From Octadecabacter temperatus (GTDB lineage Bacteria > Pseudomonadota > Alphaproteobacteria > Rhodobacterales > Rhodobacteraceae): a stretch of DNA of 64,000 nucleotides. The position numbers were made by a program, and so were the translations under genes. The stretch is from NCBI RefSeq assembly GCF_001187845.1, contig NZ_CP012160.1, positions 2,170,001 through 2,234,000 on the forward strand, in the 5' to 3' direction. Positions 15,677 to 25,644 of this stretch are shown here, in pieces. The number at the start of each line of letters is the position of its first letter. Position 1 is the stretch's first letter. The notes under the pieces are model-generated. The model worked only from the letters and a program-made list of their open reading frames with translations, was not told where the DNA came from and did no database searches.

Positions 15677-17071
15677 ATGGCACCGCACAAACTCTACGCT
15701 GGCGCTAAGCTGCGCGAATTGCGCGGGCGTATTGGCTGCACGCAAAAGGCATTTGCTGAAAAGCTCGGCGTTTCGTTGCCCTATCTTAACCAGATGGAGA
15801 ACAACAACCGCCCCGTGTCGACGACGGTCGTGTTGGCCTTGGCACAAGAGTTCGGCTTTGACGTCACCGAGCTGCAATCGGGCGACGAGGCTCGACTTGT
15901 CGGGGACATGCGCGAGGCCTTGGCCGACCCGATTTTCACAAGTGCCACGCCGCCGCTGGTCGACCTGCGCCTAGCTGCATCAAACGCCCCTGCCCTTGCC
16001 CGCGCGTTCCTTGAACTTCACACGGCCTACCGCCAAACGCACGAACGCCTCGCATCCTTAGACGAAGCCTTGGGGCGCGAAGACAGCCGTTTGTCCGCCA
16101 GCCCATGGGAAGAAGTGCGCGACTTTTTCCATTACTGCGACAACTACATTGATGCCGTAGACCGCGCCGCAGAACGTTTTGCGAGCAATGCGAAGGGCGA
16201 TATTGATAGCGCGGCCCGAAGCGCGTTAGCTGAGACCGGAGTGCGTATTGTCTACGCCGACACCGGCGCGATCCGCCATTACGACCCCGAAACACGCGTG
16301 CTCACGCTTGCTGCTAAAGCCGCGCCCGCAACTCAACGCTTTCAGTTATTGTTGCAGGTTGCCCTGATCCAACAAGAGAAGCTGCTGGACGCGACGCTTG
16401 ATCTCGCACGTTTTCAGTCCCCACAAGCCCGCAGTATCGCCAAAGTCGGGCTGGCCAATTATTTCGCTGGCGCAACGCTTATGCCGTATGGGGAATTCCT
16501 AGCAGCGGCCCAAGACACCCGTCATGACCTTGAACGTTTGGTCGATCAGTTTGGCGTATCACTTGAACAAGTCGCCCATCGACTATCAACACTTCAACGC
16601 CCCGGCGCGAAGGGTATCCCGTTCTTCTTTGTGCGTGTTGATCCCGCAGGGACGATCACCAAACGCCATTCGGCAACAACGTTGCAGTTCGCACGGTTCG
16701 GCGGCGCCTGCCCATTGTGGAACGTGCATGGAGCGTTTGAAACGCCGGGTCGTTGGCTGCGTCAACTGGCCCAAACACCTGATGGCGTTCGATATTTCTG
16801 CCTCGCGCGGGACGTTAGCAAACCTGGTGGTGCGTGGGGCGTACCCACGCGCCGCTATGCCATTGGGCTGGGGTGTGAAGTTAAACACGCCTCAAAACTG
16901 GTATACGCGGATCACATGATGACCGAAGACGCGGACGCCTTTGAACCGATTGGGATTTCCTGTCGCATCTGCGAACGCAAAGCCTGCCCGCATCGCTCAG
17001 TTCCGCCACTAGAACGCCAGTTGCGCGTAGACCCGAATGAACGTGGCATGCTGCCCTACCAATTGGACTAA
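15677..17071 (+). CDS. ScfR/RamB-type short-chain acyl-CoA regulator (XRE plus IrrE/DUF2083)
   Basis: A 464-residue transcription regulator. Residues ~8-65 form an XRE helix-turn-helix (LRELRGRIGCTQKAFAEKLG, LPYLNQMENNNRPVSTTVV). The middle region resembles an IrrE/ImmA-like domain without a clear HExxH (FQLLLQVALIQQEKLLDATL at the expected place), and the C terminus is the DUF2083-type domain with SCRICERKACPHRS, a Cys-rich stretch that could bind metal. This architecture belongs to RamB/ScfR/PrpR-like regulators that control propionyl-CoA and acetate genes and may sense acyl-CoA. TTTGCAAA palindromes lie in front of it and of pccB. Activator or repressor role is not decided by sequence. Confidence 0.88.
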   Translation: MAPHKLYAGAKLRELRGRIGCTQKAFAEKLGVSLPYLNQMENNNRPVSTTVVLALAQEFGFDVTELQSGDEARLVGDMREALADPIFTSATPPLVDLRLAASNAPALARAFLELHTAYRQTHERLASLDEALGREDSRLSASPWEEVRDFFHYCDNYIDAVDRAAERFASNAKGDIDSAARSALAETGVRIVYADTGAIRHYDPETRVLTLAAKAAPATQRFQLLLQVALIQQEKLLDATLDLARFQSPQARSIAKVGLANYFAGATLMPYGEFLAAAQDTRHDLERLVDQFGVSLEQVAHRLSTLQRPGAKGIPFFFVRVDPAGTITKRHSATTLQFARFGGACPLWNVHGAFETPGRWLRQLAQTPDGVRYFCLARDVSKPGGAWGVPTRRYAIGLGCEVKHASKLVYADHMMTEDADAFEPIGISCRICERKACPHRSVPPLERQLRVDPNERGMLPYQLD

Positions 17072-17102
17072 AGCAGCCGCCACGCAATTTTTCAGGCGCG
17101 AA

Positions 17103-17339
17103 CTAAGCCGCAAGCATCGTCCAAATTTGATCTTTCAACGACATCCGCTCTTTGCGCATTTCCTGCATGTGCGCATCGTCCGTAGGCTCAACGTCTGTTT
17201 CCGCACGGTGAATAGCGCGGTTCACGTTATGATATGCATCCGAAAGCTTAGCGAAATGTGCATCTGATTGTTTTAGGTCGCTAATTTTTGCCGCGTGTTC
17301 TGGGAATTCGTCTGCGAGTTCATGGGCCGTGTGTGACAT
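17103..17339 (-). CDS. YdcH family (DUF465) small protein
   Basis: A 78-residue helical, charged protein (MSHTAHELADEFPEHAAKI, LSDAYHNVNRAIHRAE, MRKERMSLKDQIWTML) with the heptad-like pattern of DUF465/YdcH proteins. These form small coiled coils of unknown function. The ATG at 17339 is preceded by AGGAGGACACTC, a strong ribosome-binding site. It is convergent with the ScfR-type gene. Confidence 0.85.
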   Translation of the reverse strand: MSHTAHELADEFPEHAAKISDLKQSDAHFAKLSDAYHNVNRAIHRAETDVEPTDDAHMQEMRKERMSLKDQIWTMLAA

Positions 17340-17417
17340 GAGTGTCCTCCTATTAGTGTCAGGAGGATGTTAAAATGCCGCGACTGGAGCCGCTTTGATC
17401 AGGATCAAAAACCGCAG

Positions 17418-18071
17418 TTAGTTTCTCGCCGCACGCCAGCCAGCAGATCGCGCTTCAGTTTCACTGCAAAACCATCGCTCGCCACTTGCCTCATTAATAC
17501 GGGTGTTTGCGTAGTCCCGATTGTGGGGCATGTGATAGATCCGTCCTGAACCGGAAATGTTGCCTTTAATGATGCAATTGGCATCTGGCGCGGCGATGTC
17601 TGGCGAAGGCACACGCTGTTCGGCGCGGTAGGCTGACGGTTCCTGCATCGAACTCGCCCAAAGCCCGAGACCGAGCACTTGGGCGGATTTTTCAGCCAAG
17701 TCGTAGTCCATCGAATATTCGCGATACGCCCGCGCCCATCCATCAGAAACGAGCGTTTCGCCGATGTCGCGCCCGTTAACAAAACACTTAGCGACACTGC
17801 GCCCGTACCTGTCTTGCTCGATTTCGTGACAGGTGGCGCGAACACCTTGGTAGCGCCGCGCAACTTCCTCACGCACGAAAGCGCCACATGGCCAAACACT
17901 GCCCTGCGCATCCTCACATGTTTGCTCGGTTTCGGGGGCATCAATGCCGTGAAGCCGGACGCGCTGGCCGGAAACATCCAAAGTATCACCATCAACGACA
18001 CGAACACGCCCTTCAACATCTGCCAAGGCGGGGGAAGAGAGGCACAATATAAGGGACAAAATGCGGAACAT
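17418..18071 (-). CDS. Secreted thermonuclease (SNase) family protein
   Basis: A 217-residue protein with signal peptide MFRILSLILCLSSPALA and an SNase-like OB fold: VVDGDTL (metal Asp), RLHGIDAPET (catalytic Arg/Glu region) and DRYGRSVAKC (second catalytic Arg), then the GWARAYREY segment. These are the expected staphylococcal-nuclease active-site positions, so calcium-dependent extracellular or periplasmic nuclease activity is likely. The C-terminal ~50 residues form a Cys-containing tail (CIIKGNISGSGRIYHMPHN, GERWFCSETEARSAGWR), an Excalibur-like extension seen in several secreted nucleases. It lies 54 bases beyond the betA stop on the same strand. Confidence 0.9.
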   Translation of the reverse strand: MFRILSLILCLSSPALADVEGRVRVVDGDTLDVSGQRVRLHGIDAPETEQTCEDAQGSVWPCGAFVREEVARRYQGVRATCHEIEQDRYGRSVAKCFVNGRDIGETLVSDGWARAYREYSMDYDLAEKSAQVLGLGLWASSMQEPSAYRAEQRVPSPDIAAPDANCIIKGNISGSGRIYHMPHNRDYANTRINEASGERWFCSETEARSAGWRAARN

Positions 18072-18125
18072 TCCGCTAACTAAGTGTTAACGGGCCAGTT
18101 CCGCAAGCTTGAACTTACTAACAGG

Positions 18126-19772
18126 TTAACGTTGCGCGGTTTTCCAGTCAGGGTGAAGCCAAGGTGCATCATTGCTGGGGGCAAGAGGCGCCTTTCCAAG
18201 CACATGATCAGCGATTTTCTCACCCACCATGATCGACGGCGCATTCAGATTGCCGTTGGTGATGCGCGGAAAAATAGAACTGTCCGCCACGCGCAAACCT
18301 TCAACTCCGATCACTCGACCCTGCGGGTCAACAACCGCCATCGGGTCGTTCACGCTGCCCATCTTACAGGTGCCGCAAGGGTGATAGGCGCTTTCGACAT
18401 CTTCGCGGATGGCTGCGTCCAGTGCTTCATCCGATTGCGCATCCGCTCCCGGCAGCAACTCCTCGCCGCGAAATTTTGCAAATGCGTCCTGCCCAAAAAT
18501 TTCACGCGTTAAGCGGATACAATTGCGGAACTCCTCCCAATCATCAGGATGAGACATGTAATTGAAGAAGATATTTGGATCAGCCATCGGATCGGCGGAA
18601 TTCAATGTCACCGCTCCACGAGATTTGGATCGCATCGGCCCAACATGGGCCTGAAACCCTTCTTGCGCACCCGTCCCGTCATAACGAACCGCAATAGGCA
18701 GGAAATGGAACTGAATGTCAGGATAGTCCAAGCCAGCCTTAGATCGAATGAAACCTGCTGCTTCGAACTGATTGGATGCGCCAATGCCTGATTTTGTAAA
18801 CAACCAGCGCGCGCCGACCCATGCTTTGGCGATCATTGACCAGTATTTGTAAAGGCTGTGACGTCCCTTCGCGGCCATTTGAACGTAAAGCTCAAGGTGG
18901 TCTTGCAGGTTTTGTCCAACTCCTGCGCGATCCGCGACAACATCAATTCCATGTTCAGACAGGTGTTCAGCGGGGCCAATGCCAGACAACATCAACAACT
19001 TGGGCGAATTAATCGCAGAGGCTGCAATAATGACCTCAACGCTGGCCTCAAGAACGCGACCGTCCGTTAATTCAACGCCTGTCGCACGGCCATTCTCCAA
19101 AACCACCCGCGCGGCAGTGCCGTGTACGACTTCGCAGTTTCCCGTAGCTTGGGCGGGGCGTAAATAGGCAGACGCGGCCGACCAGCGTTTGCCTTTCCAA
19201 ATGGTCGCATCAAACGGGCCGAAACCCTCTTGTTTTTCACCATTATAATCCGACGTCAGCTCATACCCTGCCTGCGCGCCGGCCTTGATAAAGGCGCGGG
19301 TCAAACGGTTCGTTCCGGGGCCACGGGTGACATGCAGCGGGCCACCCTTGCCGCGCCAATCCTTATCACCACCTCGTCCGCCAGAATGCCAATCTTCCAT
19401 GCGTTTATAATAAGGTAACACATCAGCGTAGGCCCAACCCTGCGCACCGCTTTCGGCCCAATGGTCAAAATCCTTCGCATGACCACGCACATAAATCATG
19501 CCGTTAATCGAGGACGATCCACCAATAACCTTACCGCGCGGGCAGGCCAATTCGCGTCCACCAAGATGCGGCTCAGGCGCGGATTTATAACCCCAATCAT
19601 ACCGCTTCATGCTCATCGGATATGACAACGCGGCAGGCATATTGATGAACGGGCCAATGTCGGTACCGCCCGTTTCAATCACGATGACCTTGCGCCCAGC
19701 CTCGGCCAATCGATAGGCCATCGCGCATCCCGCGCTGCCCGCACCGACAATTATGTATTCAGCGTTATTCAT
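18126..19772 (-). CDS. betA: Choline dehydrogenase (GMC oxidoreductase)
   Basis: FAD-dependent oxidation of choline to betaine aldehyde at the inner membrane. The 548-residue protein starts [22 protein letters not shown] (FAD-binding GxGxxG), contains [18 protein letters not shown], and ends with [11 protein letters not shown] and [16 protein letters not shown], giving the GMC active-site His and Asn. I chose the ATG at 19772; it overlaps the stop of the small membrane protein gene by 4 bases. It is the last enzyme gene of the betI-C-B-(small gene)-A run. Confidence 0.95.
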   Translation of the reverse strand: MNNAEYIIVGAGSAGCAMAYRLAEAGRKVIVIETGGTDIGPFINMPAALSYPMSMKRYDWGYKSAPEPHLGGRELACPRGKVIGGSSSINGMIYVRGHAKDFDHWAESGAQGWAYADVLPYYKRMEDWHSGGRGGDKDWRGKGGPLHVTRGPGTNRLTRAFIKAGAQAGYELTSDYNGEKQEGFGPFDATIWKGKRWSAASAYLRPAQATGNCEVVHGTAARVVLENGRATGVELTDGRVLEASVEVIIAASAINSPKLLMLSGIGPAEHLSEHGIDVVADRAGVGQNLQDHLELYVQMAAKGRHSLYKYWSMIAKAWVGARWLFTKSGIGASNQFEAAGFIRSKAGLDYPDIQFHFLPIAVRYDGTGAQEGFQAHVGPMRSKSRGAVTLNSADPMADPNIFFNYMSHPDDWEEFRNCIRLTREIFGQDAFAKFRGEELLPGADAQSDEALDAAIREDVESAYHPCGTCKMGSVNDPMAVVDPQGRVIGVEGLRVADSSIFPRITNGNLNAPSIMVGEKIADHVLGKAPLAPSNDAPWLHPDWKTAQR

Positions 19773-20002
19773 GAGTTTAAGTACCCAAAAAAGAGCGAGA
19801 AAAATGCGCCGACGTGGACAACCATGATCGCACGGTCTTTCCACATGACGCCAACGGCGAACCACAAAATGATGCCGCCAAAGAAGAAAAAGATGTTCCA
19901 AGGCACGACGTTCAAGCCTGTTAAGCCATATCCAATCAACTGGATCACGGTCGCGATCCACTTAACGTTATCAACGTAGGGAGATGTACGCAGTGCAGTC
20001 AA
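19769..20002 (-). CDS. Small membrane protein between betB and betA
   Basis: A 77-residue protein with two or three hydrophobic helices: [36 protein letters not shown], and [15 protein letters not shown]. The start is a TTG at 20002 overlapping the betB stop (TTGA), with GAGG nine bases upstream; its stop overlaps the betA ATG (ATGA). So it is tightly coupled to both enzymes of choline oxidation. I recall this as a recurring unnamed Roseobacter family (possibly DUF6552), not confirmed. A role in membrane association or quinone coupling of choline dehydrogenase is a speculation from position. Confidence 0.78.
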   Translation of the reverse strand: MTALRTSPYVDNVKWIATVIQLIGYGLTGLNVVPWNIFFFFGGIILWFAVGVMWKDRAIMVVHVGAFFSLFFGYLNS

Positions 20003-21456
20003 AACGGGGCCTCAACCGGTGCCATACCGACATAAACCGATTTCACCTGACTGTAATGCTCGATCGCCGCCTTGGAATTTTCACGCCCAACGCCAGACAG
20101 TTTTGATCCACCAAATGGAGCCTCAACAGGAGCAAGATTATAGGTGTTGATATAGGTCGTTCCGGCCTCAAACCCTGCGACCATGCGGTGCGCGCGTTTA
20201 AGGTCTTTGGTAAACACGCCCGCAGCAAGACCGAAGTCCGTGGCGTTGGCACGCTTCAGAACGTCGGCTTCGTCGTCAAAGTCCAAAACGCTTAGAACAG
20301 GGCCGAAAATCTCGTCCGTTGCAATAACCATATCGTCAGTAACGTCTGCGAAAACAGTGGGTTGCATAAAGTACCCCTTGTCCCCTTCGCGTTCACCACC
20401 CGCGACCAGTCGTGCGCCCTGCTCTAGCCCCTTAGCGATAAAGCCCTGCACGATCTCCATCTGGCGACCGGACACCATCGGCCCAAAGTTAACAGACTCG
20501 TCCAATGGGTCGCCCATTTTGACGTCCTTCAAACGTTCTGTCAGGCGTTTCAGGAATGCCTCTTTGATCCCCGACTGCACGAACACGCGCGTACCGTTGG
20601 AACAGACCTGACCGGAGCTGTAGAAGTTCCCCAAAATAGCGCCGCCAACGGCGTCTTCCAAATCTGCGTCATCAAAGATCACGATGGGGGACTTACCGCC
20701 GAGCTCCATCGTGACATGGCGAATACCCTCGGCCGCTGCCGCGTAGACTTTGCGCCCTGTCGGGACTGATCCCGTAAGCGACACCTTATCAACGCGCGGA
20801 TCCGTAACCAGCGCAGCGCCAACATCACCCAAGCCCTGGATAACATTATAGATGCCCGCGGGTGCACCTGCTTCATGCAAGATTTCTGCGACCTTGAGCG
20901 CACAAAGTGGCGTTTGCTCTGACGGTTTGAAGATCATTGAATTGCCGCATGCGAGCGCGGGGGCGCCCTTCCAAGATGCGATTTGTGTAGGATAGTTCCA
21001 TGCGCCAATCCCGACGCAAACACCCAGCGCTTCGCGGCGTGTGTAAACGAAATCTTCGCCAAGCTGGATGTGCTCACCCGTCAATGACGCGGCCAAGCCG
21101 CCAAAGTATTCCAACGCATCCGCTCCAGATGTGGCATCTGCGACAAGGGTCTCTTGCAGCGGCTTGCCTGTGTCGTTGGTTTCCAGAACTGACAGGTCGT
21201 AATTGCGCTCGCGCATGATGTCTGCTGCGCGGCGCAGCACACGTCCCCGCTCGGTTCCTGTCATCGCAGCCCATTCGCCCTGCGCGCGTTTGGCGGCGGA
21301 GACCGCTTGTTCAATAATCGCTGGTGTCGCGCCATAAACAATTGCGATCTGCTCTTCAGAAACAGGGCAGATCACAGGGATCGGTGTGCCGTTTTTGTCT
21401 TCTACATATTCGCCGTCGATGAAGTGGCTGGCGATAGGCTGGATATCGTAGGGCAT
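19999..21456 (-). CDS. betB: Betaine-aldehyde dehydrogenase
   Basis: NAD(P)-dependent oxidation of betaine aldehyde to glycine betaine. The 485-residue aldehyde dehydrogenase has [18 protein letters not shown] (general-base Glu) and [17 protein letters not shown] (catalytic Cys). The N terminus [20 protein letters not shown] fits the family at the ATG at 21456; the longer frame upstream overlaps betC and was rejected. It begins one base after the betC stop. Confidence 0.94.
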   Translation of the reverse strand: MPYDIQPIASHFIDGEYVEDKNGTPIPVICPVSEEQIAIVYGATPAIIEQAVSAAKRAQGEWAAMTGTERGRVLRRAADIMRERNYDLSVLETNDTGKPLQETLVADATSGADALEYFGGLAASLTGEHIQLGEDFVYTRREALGVCVGIGAWNYPTQIASWKGAPALACGNSMIFKPSEQTPLCALKVAEILHEAGAPAGIYNVIQGLGDVGAALVTDPRVDKVSLTGSVPTGRKVYAAAAEGIRHVTMELGGKSPIVIFDDADLEDAVGGAILGNFYSSGQVCSNGTRVFVQSGIKEAFLKRLTERLKDVKMGDPLDESVNFGPMVSGRQMEIVQGFIAKGLEQGARLVAGGEREGDKGYFMQPTVFADVTDDMVIATDEIFGPVLSVLDFDDEADVLKRANATDFGLAAGVFTKDLKRAHRMVAGFEAGTTYINTYNLAPVEAPFGGSKLSGVGRENSKAAIEHYSQVKSVYVGMAPVEAPF

Positions 21457-21457
21457 G

Positions 21458-22966
21458 TTATTCCCCTCTCGGAAAGCGTTGATTTTCCTCAAGAACATTG
21501 AGGTCCATGTGGTTGCGCATGTAACGTTCTGATGCTTTTTGAAGCGGTTGATAGTCCCACGGGAAGTAGTTCCCGTTTCGCAAAGACTCATACACAACCC
21601 AGCGGCGGGCCTGACTTTCGCGCACGGCTTCATCATATGCGTTCAGGTCCCAGCGGGCTTCGGATTTGGCGCGCAATTGGCCCAAAGTCCCTTGATGTTT
21701 TGCAACATCCGCGAGGTTGTTCAGCTCGTTCGGGTCGGATTCAATATCAAATAATTGATCTGGATCGAGTAGACAGCGCGTGTATTTCCATTTTCCGTAT
21801 CGCAAGCACACGAGCGGGCTGTATGAGCCCTCGGCCGCGTACTCCATCGCGACAGGTTCCGTACGCTCAACACCCTGCCCCATCGGGACGAGCGACATAC
21901 CTTCCGTCCACGGCATAACCTCTTCCATCGACACGCCCGCGAGGTCGCAAAGCGTCGGGGTGACATCGATGTTTGAGACCGGCGTTTCCAACAACCCCGC
22001 TTCCATCTGCGGTGCGCAAACCATTAGCGGCACACGGGACGAGCCTTCAAAGAACGCCATCTTGAACCAAAGCCCGCGGTCGCCAAGCATATCCCCGTGG
22101 TCTGACACAAACAGGATCGTCGCTTCTTGGCGTGTATCTTCCAACGTTTGAAGAACCTCACCGACCTTATCATCGAGGTAGGAAATGTTAGCGAAATAGG
22201 CACGTCGGGCGCGACGGACTTGTTCTTCAGTAATGTCGAAATTCTCGTGGTCGTTGGCATCAAGAATACGCTTTGAATGGGCATCTTGGTCCTCATACGG
22301 GATCGGGCCGACATCTGGCATCAGATGTTCGCAATCCTCATAGAGGTCCCAATACTTCTTGCGGGTAACGTAGGGGTCATGGGGATGTGTGAACGAAACC
22401 GTAAGGCACCAAGGGCGTTCGTCATGGCCGCGCGATAGGTCATACAGTTTACGCGTCGCGTTGTAGGCGACCTCGTCATCGTATTCCATCTGGTTGGTAA
22501 TTTCGGCAACACCAGCGCCAGTAACCGACCCCATATTATGGTACCACCAATCAATTCGCTCGCCCGGTTTTCGATAATCCGGCGTCCAACCAAAATCGGG
22601 CGGGTAGATGTCTGTGGTCAAGCGTTCTTCAAAGCCGTGCAGCTGATCCGGACCGACAAAATGCATCTTGCCCGACAGACAGGTTTGATACCCTGCTCGG
22701 CGAAGATGGTGGGCATAAGTTGGAATTGAAGACGCAAATTCTGCTGCATTATCATAAACTTGCGTCCGAGACGGCAACTGCCCAGACATGAACGACGCCC
22801 GCCCCGGCGCGCACAAGGGCGATGCGGTATAGGCATTCTTGAAACGGGTCGACTTCGCCGCAAGCTTTTTCAAATTCGGTGCGTGCAACCAATCCGCTGG
22901 CCCATCAGGAAACAACGTGCCGTTCAACTGGTCGACCATGATGATCAGAATATTAGGCTTGCTCAT
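21458..22966 (-). CDS. betC: Choline-sulfatase
   Basis: Hydrolyses choline-O-sulfate to choline and sulfate. The 502-residue alkaline-phosphatase-fold sulfatase has the start [16 protein letters not shown] with metal Asp, and [13 protein letters not shown], the C-x-P-x-R motif in which Cys is converted to formylglycine. [14 protein letters not shown] gives further metal ligands, and the C-terminal ~50 residues ([20 protein letters not shown]) match the choline-sulfatase tail rather than generic sulfatases. The ATG overlaps the betI stop by 4 bases. Confidence 0.94.
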   Translation of the reverse strand: MSKPNILIIMVDQLNGTLFPDGPADWLHAPNLKKLAAKSTRFKNAYTASPLCAPGRASFMSGQLPSRTQVYDNAAEFASSIPTYAHHLRRAGYQTCLSGKMHFVGPDQLHGFEERLTTDIYPPDFGWTPDYRKPGERIDWWYHNMGSVTGAGVAEITNQMEYDDEVAYNATRKLYDLSRGHDERPWCLTVSFTHPHDPYVTRKKYWDLYEDCEHLMPDVGPIPYEDQDAHSKRILDANDHENFDITEEQVRRARRAYFANISYLDDKVGEVLQTLEDTRQEATILFVSDHGDMLGDRGLWFKMAFFEGSSRVPLMVCAPQMEAGLLETPVSNIDVTPTLCDLAGVSMEEVMPWTEGMSLVPMGQGVERTEPVAMEYAAEGSYSPLVCLRYGKWKYTRCLLDPDQLFDIESDPNELNNLADVAKHQGTLGQLRAKSEARWDLNAYDEAVRESQARRWVVYESLRNGNYFPWDYQPLQKASERYMRNHMDLNVLEENQRFPRGE

Positions 22967-23541
22967 GCGTTCGCTCCCGTCAATCGATCAAGGGCGCACA
23001 GGACAGTGGAATGCGCGGTTCGGGGGTCGGTGCTTCGCGACAGAGCTGCTCGTAAATAAAGCCCGTCAATTAGCGCTGCGAGGGTTGTCGCATCCTCAGT
23101 TGGGGTCGATGACAATGGCCTAAGCGCATGTGTCAGGTTGGATTGCAAACGTCGCTGATACAGCCGCAAAAGGCGGTGCATATCGGGCTGGGTTGTCGCC
23201 TGCGCATACAGCGTCATCCACGCACAAACAGTCGCCGGATCAAAACATGAGGGTGCAAAAGACGCGGAAATTAGGGCTTCTGCACGCTCGCGCGGCGTTG
23301 TTGCATCACGTAAACGATCGCGCACCTCGACGCCAAAGTCGCGCAAGATCGCAAGCATCGCAGCCAAAAAAATCTGATCTTTACCGCCAAAATAGTGATG
23401 GGCCAGCGCCGAAGACATGCCCGCACTTTTTGCAATCTGACTTACGGTGACATCAAGCGATCCCTGCTCGCCGATGCAATCAATCGTGGCTTTAACCAAA
23501 GCCGCGCGCCGTATAGGTTCCATCCCAAGCTTTGGCATCAT
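22963..23541 (-). CDS. betI: BetI-type TetR repressor of choline genes
   Basis: A 192-residue TetR-family protein. The N-terminal helix-turn-helix is DVTVSQIAKSAGMSSALAHHYFGGKDQIF (residues ~28-56, typical of BetI), and the C terminus has AALIDGLYLRAALS. BetI represses bet genes in the absence of choline (family knowledge). It heads the betICB-small-A run and is divergent from choX, so the 82-base gap should hold both promoters and the operator. Confidence 0.92.
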   Translation of the reverse strand: MMPKLGMEPIRRAALVKATIDCIGEQGSLDVTVSQIAKSAGMSSALAHHYFGGKDQIFLAAMLAILRDFGVEVRDRLRDATTPRERAEALISASFAPSCFDPATVCAWMTLYAQATTQPDMHRLLRLYQRRLQSNLTHALRPLSSTPTEDATTLAALIDGLYLRAALSRSTDPRTAHSTVLCALDRLTGANA

Positions 23542-23581
23542 GTCCTCTTAAACTGTTGCCAAATGACTTAAATCGTTCTTT

Positions 23582-23595
23582 ATTGACTCGTCAAT
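23582..23595. promoter_or_regulatory. Candidate BetI operator between betI and choX
   Basis: ATTGACTCGTCAAT consists of ATTGAC and GTCAAT arms around TC, in the betI-choX gap 29 bases upstream of the choX ATG. The TTGACT could also serve as a -35 element. Inverted repeats containing TTGA...TCAA are typical of BetI sites; binding is inferred. Confidence 0.5.
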
Positions 23596-23623
23596 CAACA
23601 AAAAGACACTCAGGGAGAGTATC

Positions 23624-24547
23624 ATGAAATCTACCATCTCAATTCTGGCAATCTGCGCTGCAACAACAGCATCCGCAGACTGTGGACTTGTTACGTTTTC
23701 CGATGTTGGCTGGACAGACATCACAGCCACAACCGCAGCCACGACCGTTGTTCTGGGCGCGCTCGGTTATGAGACAGACATCAAAGTTCTTTCCGTTCCA
23801 GTGACTTACACATCCCTCGCCGAAGGCGATGTTGATGTGTTCTTGGGCAACTGGATGCCAACAATGGAAGGCGACATCGCCGCCTACCGCGAAGCTGGCA
23901 CTGTCGACACCGTCCGCGCAAACCTTGAAGGCGCGAAATACACACTCGCCACTAACGCGGCTGGTGCTGCACTCGGAATCACATCTTTCGAAGCGATCGC
24001 AGCCAACGCGGATGCGCTTGACGGCAAAATCTACGGCATCGAGGCTGGCAACGACGGCAACCGTCTGATCATGGACATGATCGCCGACAACGCATTTGGT
24101 CTTGGCGATGCTGACGTCGAAGTTGTTGAGTCCTCTGAGGCAGGCATGCTGGCACAGGTTGGCCGTTCTGATGATCGCGACGAACCTGTTGTCTTCCTCG
24201 GTTGGGAGCCACACCCGATGAACGCAAACTACGACATGACCTATCTTGAAGGTGGCGATGACTGGTTCGGCCCTGATCTTGGCGGCGCGACAGTGTTCAC
24301 CAACACGACTGCTGGCTACGTCGATACCTGCCCGAACGTTGGTAAGCTTTTGACAAACCTTGAATTCACGCTGGCCATGGAAAACGAAATCATGGGCGCG
24401 ATCCTGAATGACGGGACTGAGCCGAACGAAGCTGCAACAGTATGGATGGCCGCAAATACGGACGTCGTAATGGGTTGGCTTGACGGTGTGACGACGATGG
24501 ACGGCGGCGACGCTGCTGAAGCCGTCAAAGCCGCACTGGGCATGTAA
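23624..24547 (+). CDS. choX: Choline ABC transporter substrate-binding protein
   Basis: A 307-residue periplasmic binding protein of the OpuAC/ProX type. It has a signal peptide (MKSTISILAICAATTASA) and then a mature domain starting DCGLVTFSDVGWTDITATT, typical for ChoX where aromatic residues cage the trimethylammonium group; VDVFLGNWMPTMEGDI and VVFLGWEPHPMNANYDM supply further Trp residues. It delivers choline (and possibly acetylcholine or betaine) to the ChoWV transporter. RBS GGGAGAG precedes the ATG. A strong terminator-like hairpin follows, before choW. Confidence 0.93.
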   Translation: MKSTISILAICAATTASADCGLVTFSDVGWTDITATTAATTVVLGALGYETDIKVLSVPVTYTSLAEGDVDVFLGNWMPTMEGDIAAYREAGTVDTVRANLEGAKYTLATNAAGAALGITSFEAIAANADALDGKIYGIEAGNDGNRLIMDMIADNAFGLGDADVEVVESSEAGMLAQVGRSDDRDEPVVFLGWEPHPMNANYDMTYLEGGDDWFGPDLGGATVFTNTTAGYVDTCPNVGKLLTNLEFTLAMENEIMGAILNDGTEPNEAATVWMAANTDVVMGWLDGVTTMDGGDAAEAVKAALGM

Positions 24548-24556
24548 AAGACTGAT

Positions 24557-24586
24557 AAGGGCCGCTCAAGCCAAGCGGCCCTTTTT
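24557..24586 (+). terminator. Hairpin with U-run between choX and choW
   Basis: AAGGGCCGCT (24557-24566) pairs perfectly with AGCGGCCCTT (24574-24583) around a 7-base loop, and five T follow. A good intrinsic terminator, probably partial, giving more binding protein than permease and ATPase from one operon. Confidence 0.85.
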
Positions 24587-24603
24587 CTATTTGGGGGAAC
24601 GGA

Positions 24604-25644
24604 ATGAGTATTTTTCAAAGCATCGGGAATGGGATTGTCGCATTTCTAAATGGCATTCTATGGTGTCTCACGGCGCTTTGGGACTTCGCATTTTGGCTCG
24701 TCCCTGCCCTCATTTGGTTCGTCACATGGCTACCGCAACGCTTGCTTGGCCTCACGGACGAGAAGCTTCCCGTAGGCGTCACAGCCCGTGCGGGGTTTGA
24801 TTACGTCAAGGACGGCGCAGCACCCTTCTTGGATGGATTTTCCGACCTAACCGAAGCCTTCATCGAATTCCTTCTGGCGTTGTTGTTGCGCCCACCAGGG
24901 GTAAACTGGCTCGGCGGGCGCGGCTTTGAACCCTATATTCCAGGATGGACCGAAGACACCCACGCCTTTCTAATCGTCGCGCTTTTCGCGCTGCTCGCTT
25001 ACGTCTTGCACCGCAAAATCACCGTGACGCTTCTGATCATCGTCGGTTTCTTGTTCATCATCGACCAAGGCTACTTTGAAGAAACCGCTGAAAGCCTCAG
25101 CCTCGTGCTGTCCGCCTGCGTCGTTTGTATGTCTATCGGAGTGCCCATCGGCATCGCCGTCGCGCACCGTCCGCGCCTTTATGCGTGGATGCGCCCTGTA
25201 TTGGATCTGATGCAAACGCTACCAACGTTCGTTTACCTCATCCCCGCAATTGTATTTTTCGGTATCGGCATGGTGCCCGGATTGATCGCCACGGTGATCT
25301 TCGTGCTCCCTGCCCCGATCCGCCTAACCCAGCTTGGGATTTCCTCAACGCCAAATGAATTGCTTGAAGCAGCAGATGCGTTCGGTGCGACCAAGCGGCA
25401 AAAGCTGTTCAAGGTCGAACTCCCCTCTGCCTTGCCCCAGATCATGGCTGGATTGAACCAAACCATCATGCTGTCCCTGTCTATGGTCGTCATCGCAGCG
25501 CTTGTCGGCGCGGATGGTTTGGGCGTGCCAGTTGTGCGCGCGTTGAACACCGTTGATACGGCCAAAGGGTTCGAAAGCGGACTCATCATCGTAGTGGTCG
25601 CCATCATGCTCGACCGGTTGCTGCGTATAGGAGCGAAACGATGA
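24604..25644 (+). CDS. choW: Choline ABC transporter permease
   Basis: A 346-residue inner-membrane protein with about seven hydrophobic segments. The C-terminal half is the binding-protein-dependent transport domain, with the coupling-loop EAA motif ELLEAADAFGATKRQKLFKVELPSALPQIMAG. The N terminus carries extra hydrophobic helices (FLNGILWCLTALWDFAFWL), as in ProW-like permeases. RBS GGGGGAACGG precedes the ATG. Its stop overlaps the choV ATG (ATGA). Confidence 0.93.
   Translation: MSIFQSIGNGIVAFLNGILWCLTALWDFAFWLVPALIWFVTWLPQRLLGLTDEKLPVGVTARAGFDYVKDGAAPFLDGFSDLTEAFIEFLLALLLRPPGVNWLGGRGFEPYIPGWTEDTHAFLIVALFALLAYVLHRKITVTLLIIVGFLFIIDQGYFEETAESLSLVLSACVVCMSIGVPIGIAVAHRPRLYAWMRPVLDLMQTLPTFVYLIPAIVFFGIGMVPGLIATVIFVLPAPIRLTQLGISSTPNELLEAADAFGATKRQKLFKVELPSALPQIMAGLNQTIMLSLSMVVIAALVGADGLGVPVVRALNTVDTAKGFESGLIIVVVAIMLDRLLRIGAKR

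Noticed and set aside
18475..18482. TTTGCAAA inside betA as an additional ScfR-type site
   Set aside because: It lies within coding sequence with no palindromic flanks and no relation to a promoter; chance occurrence is likely.
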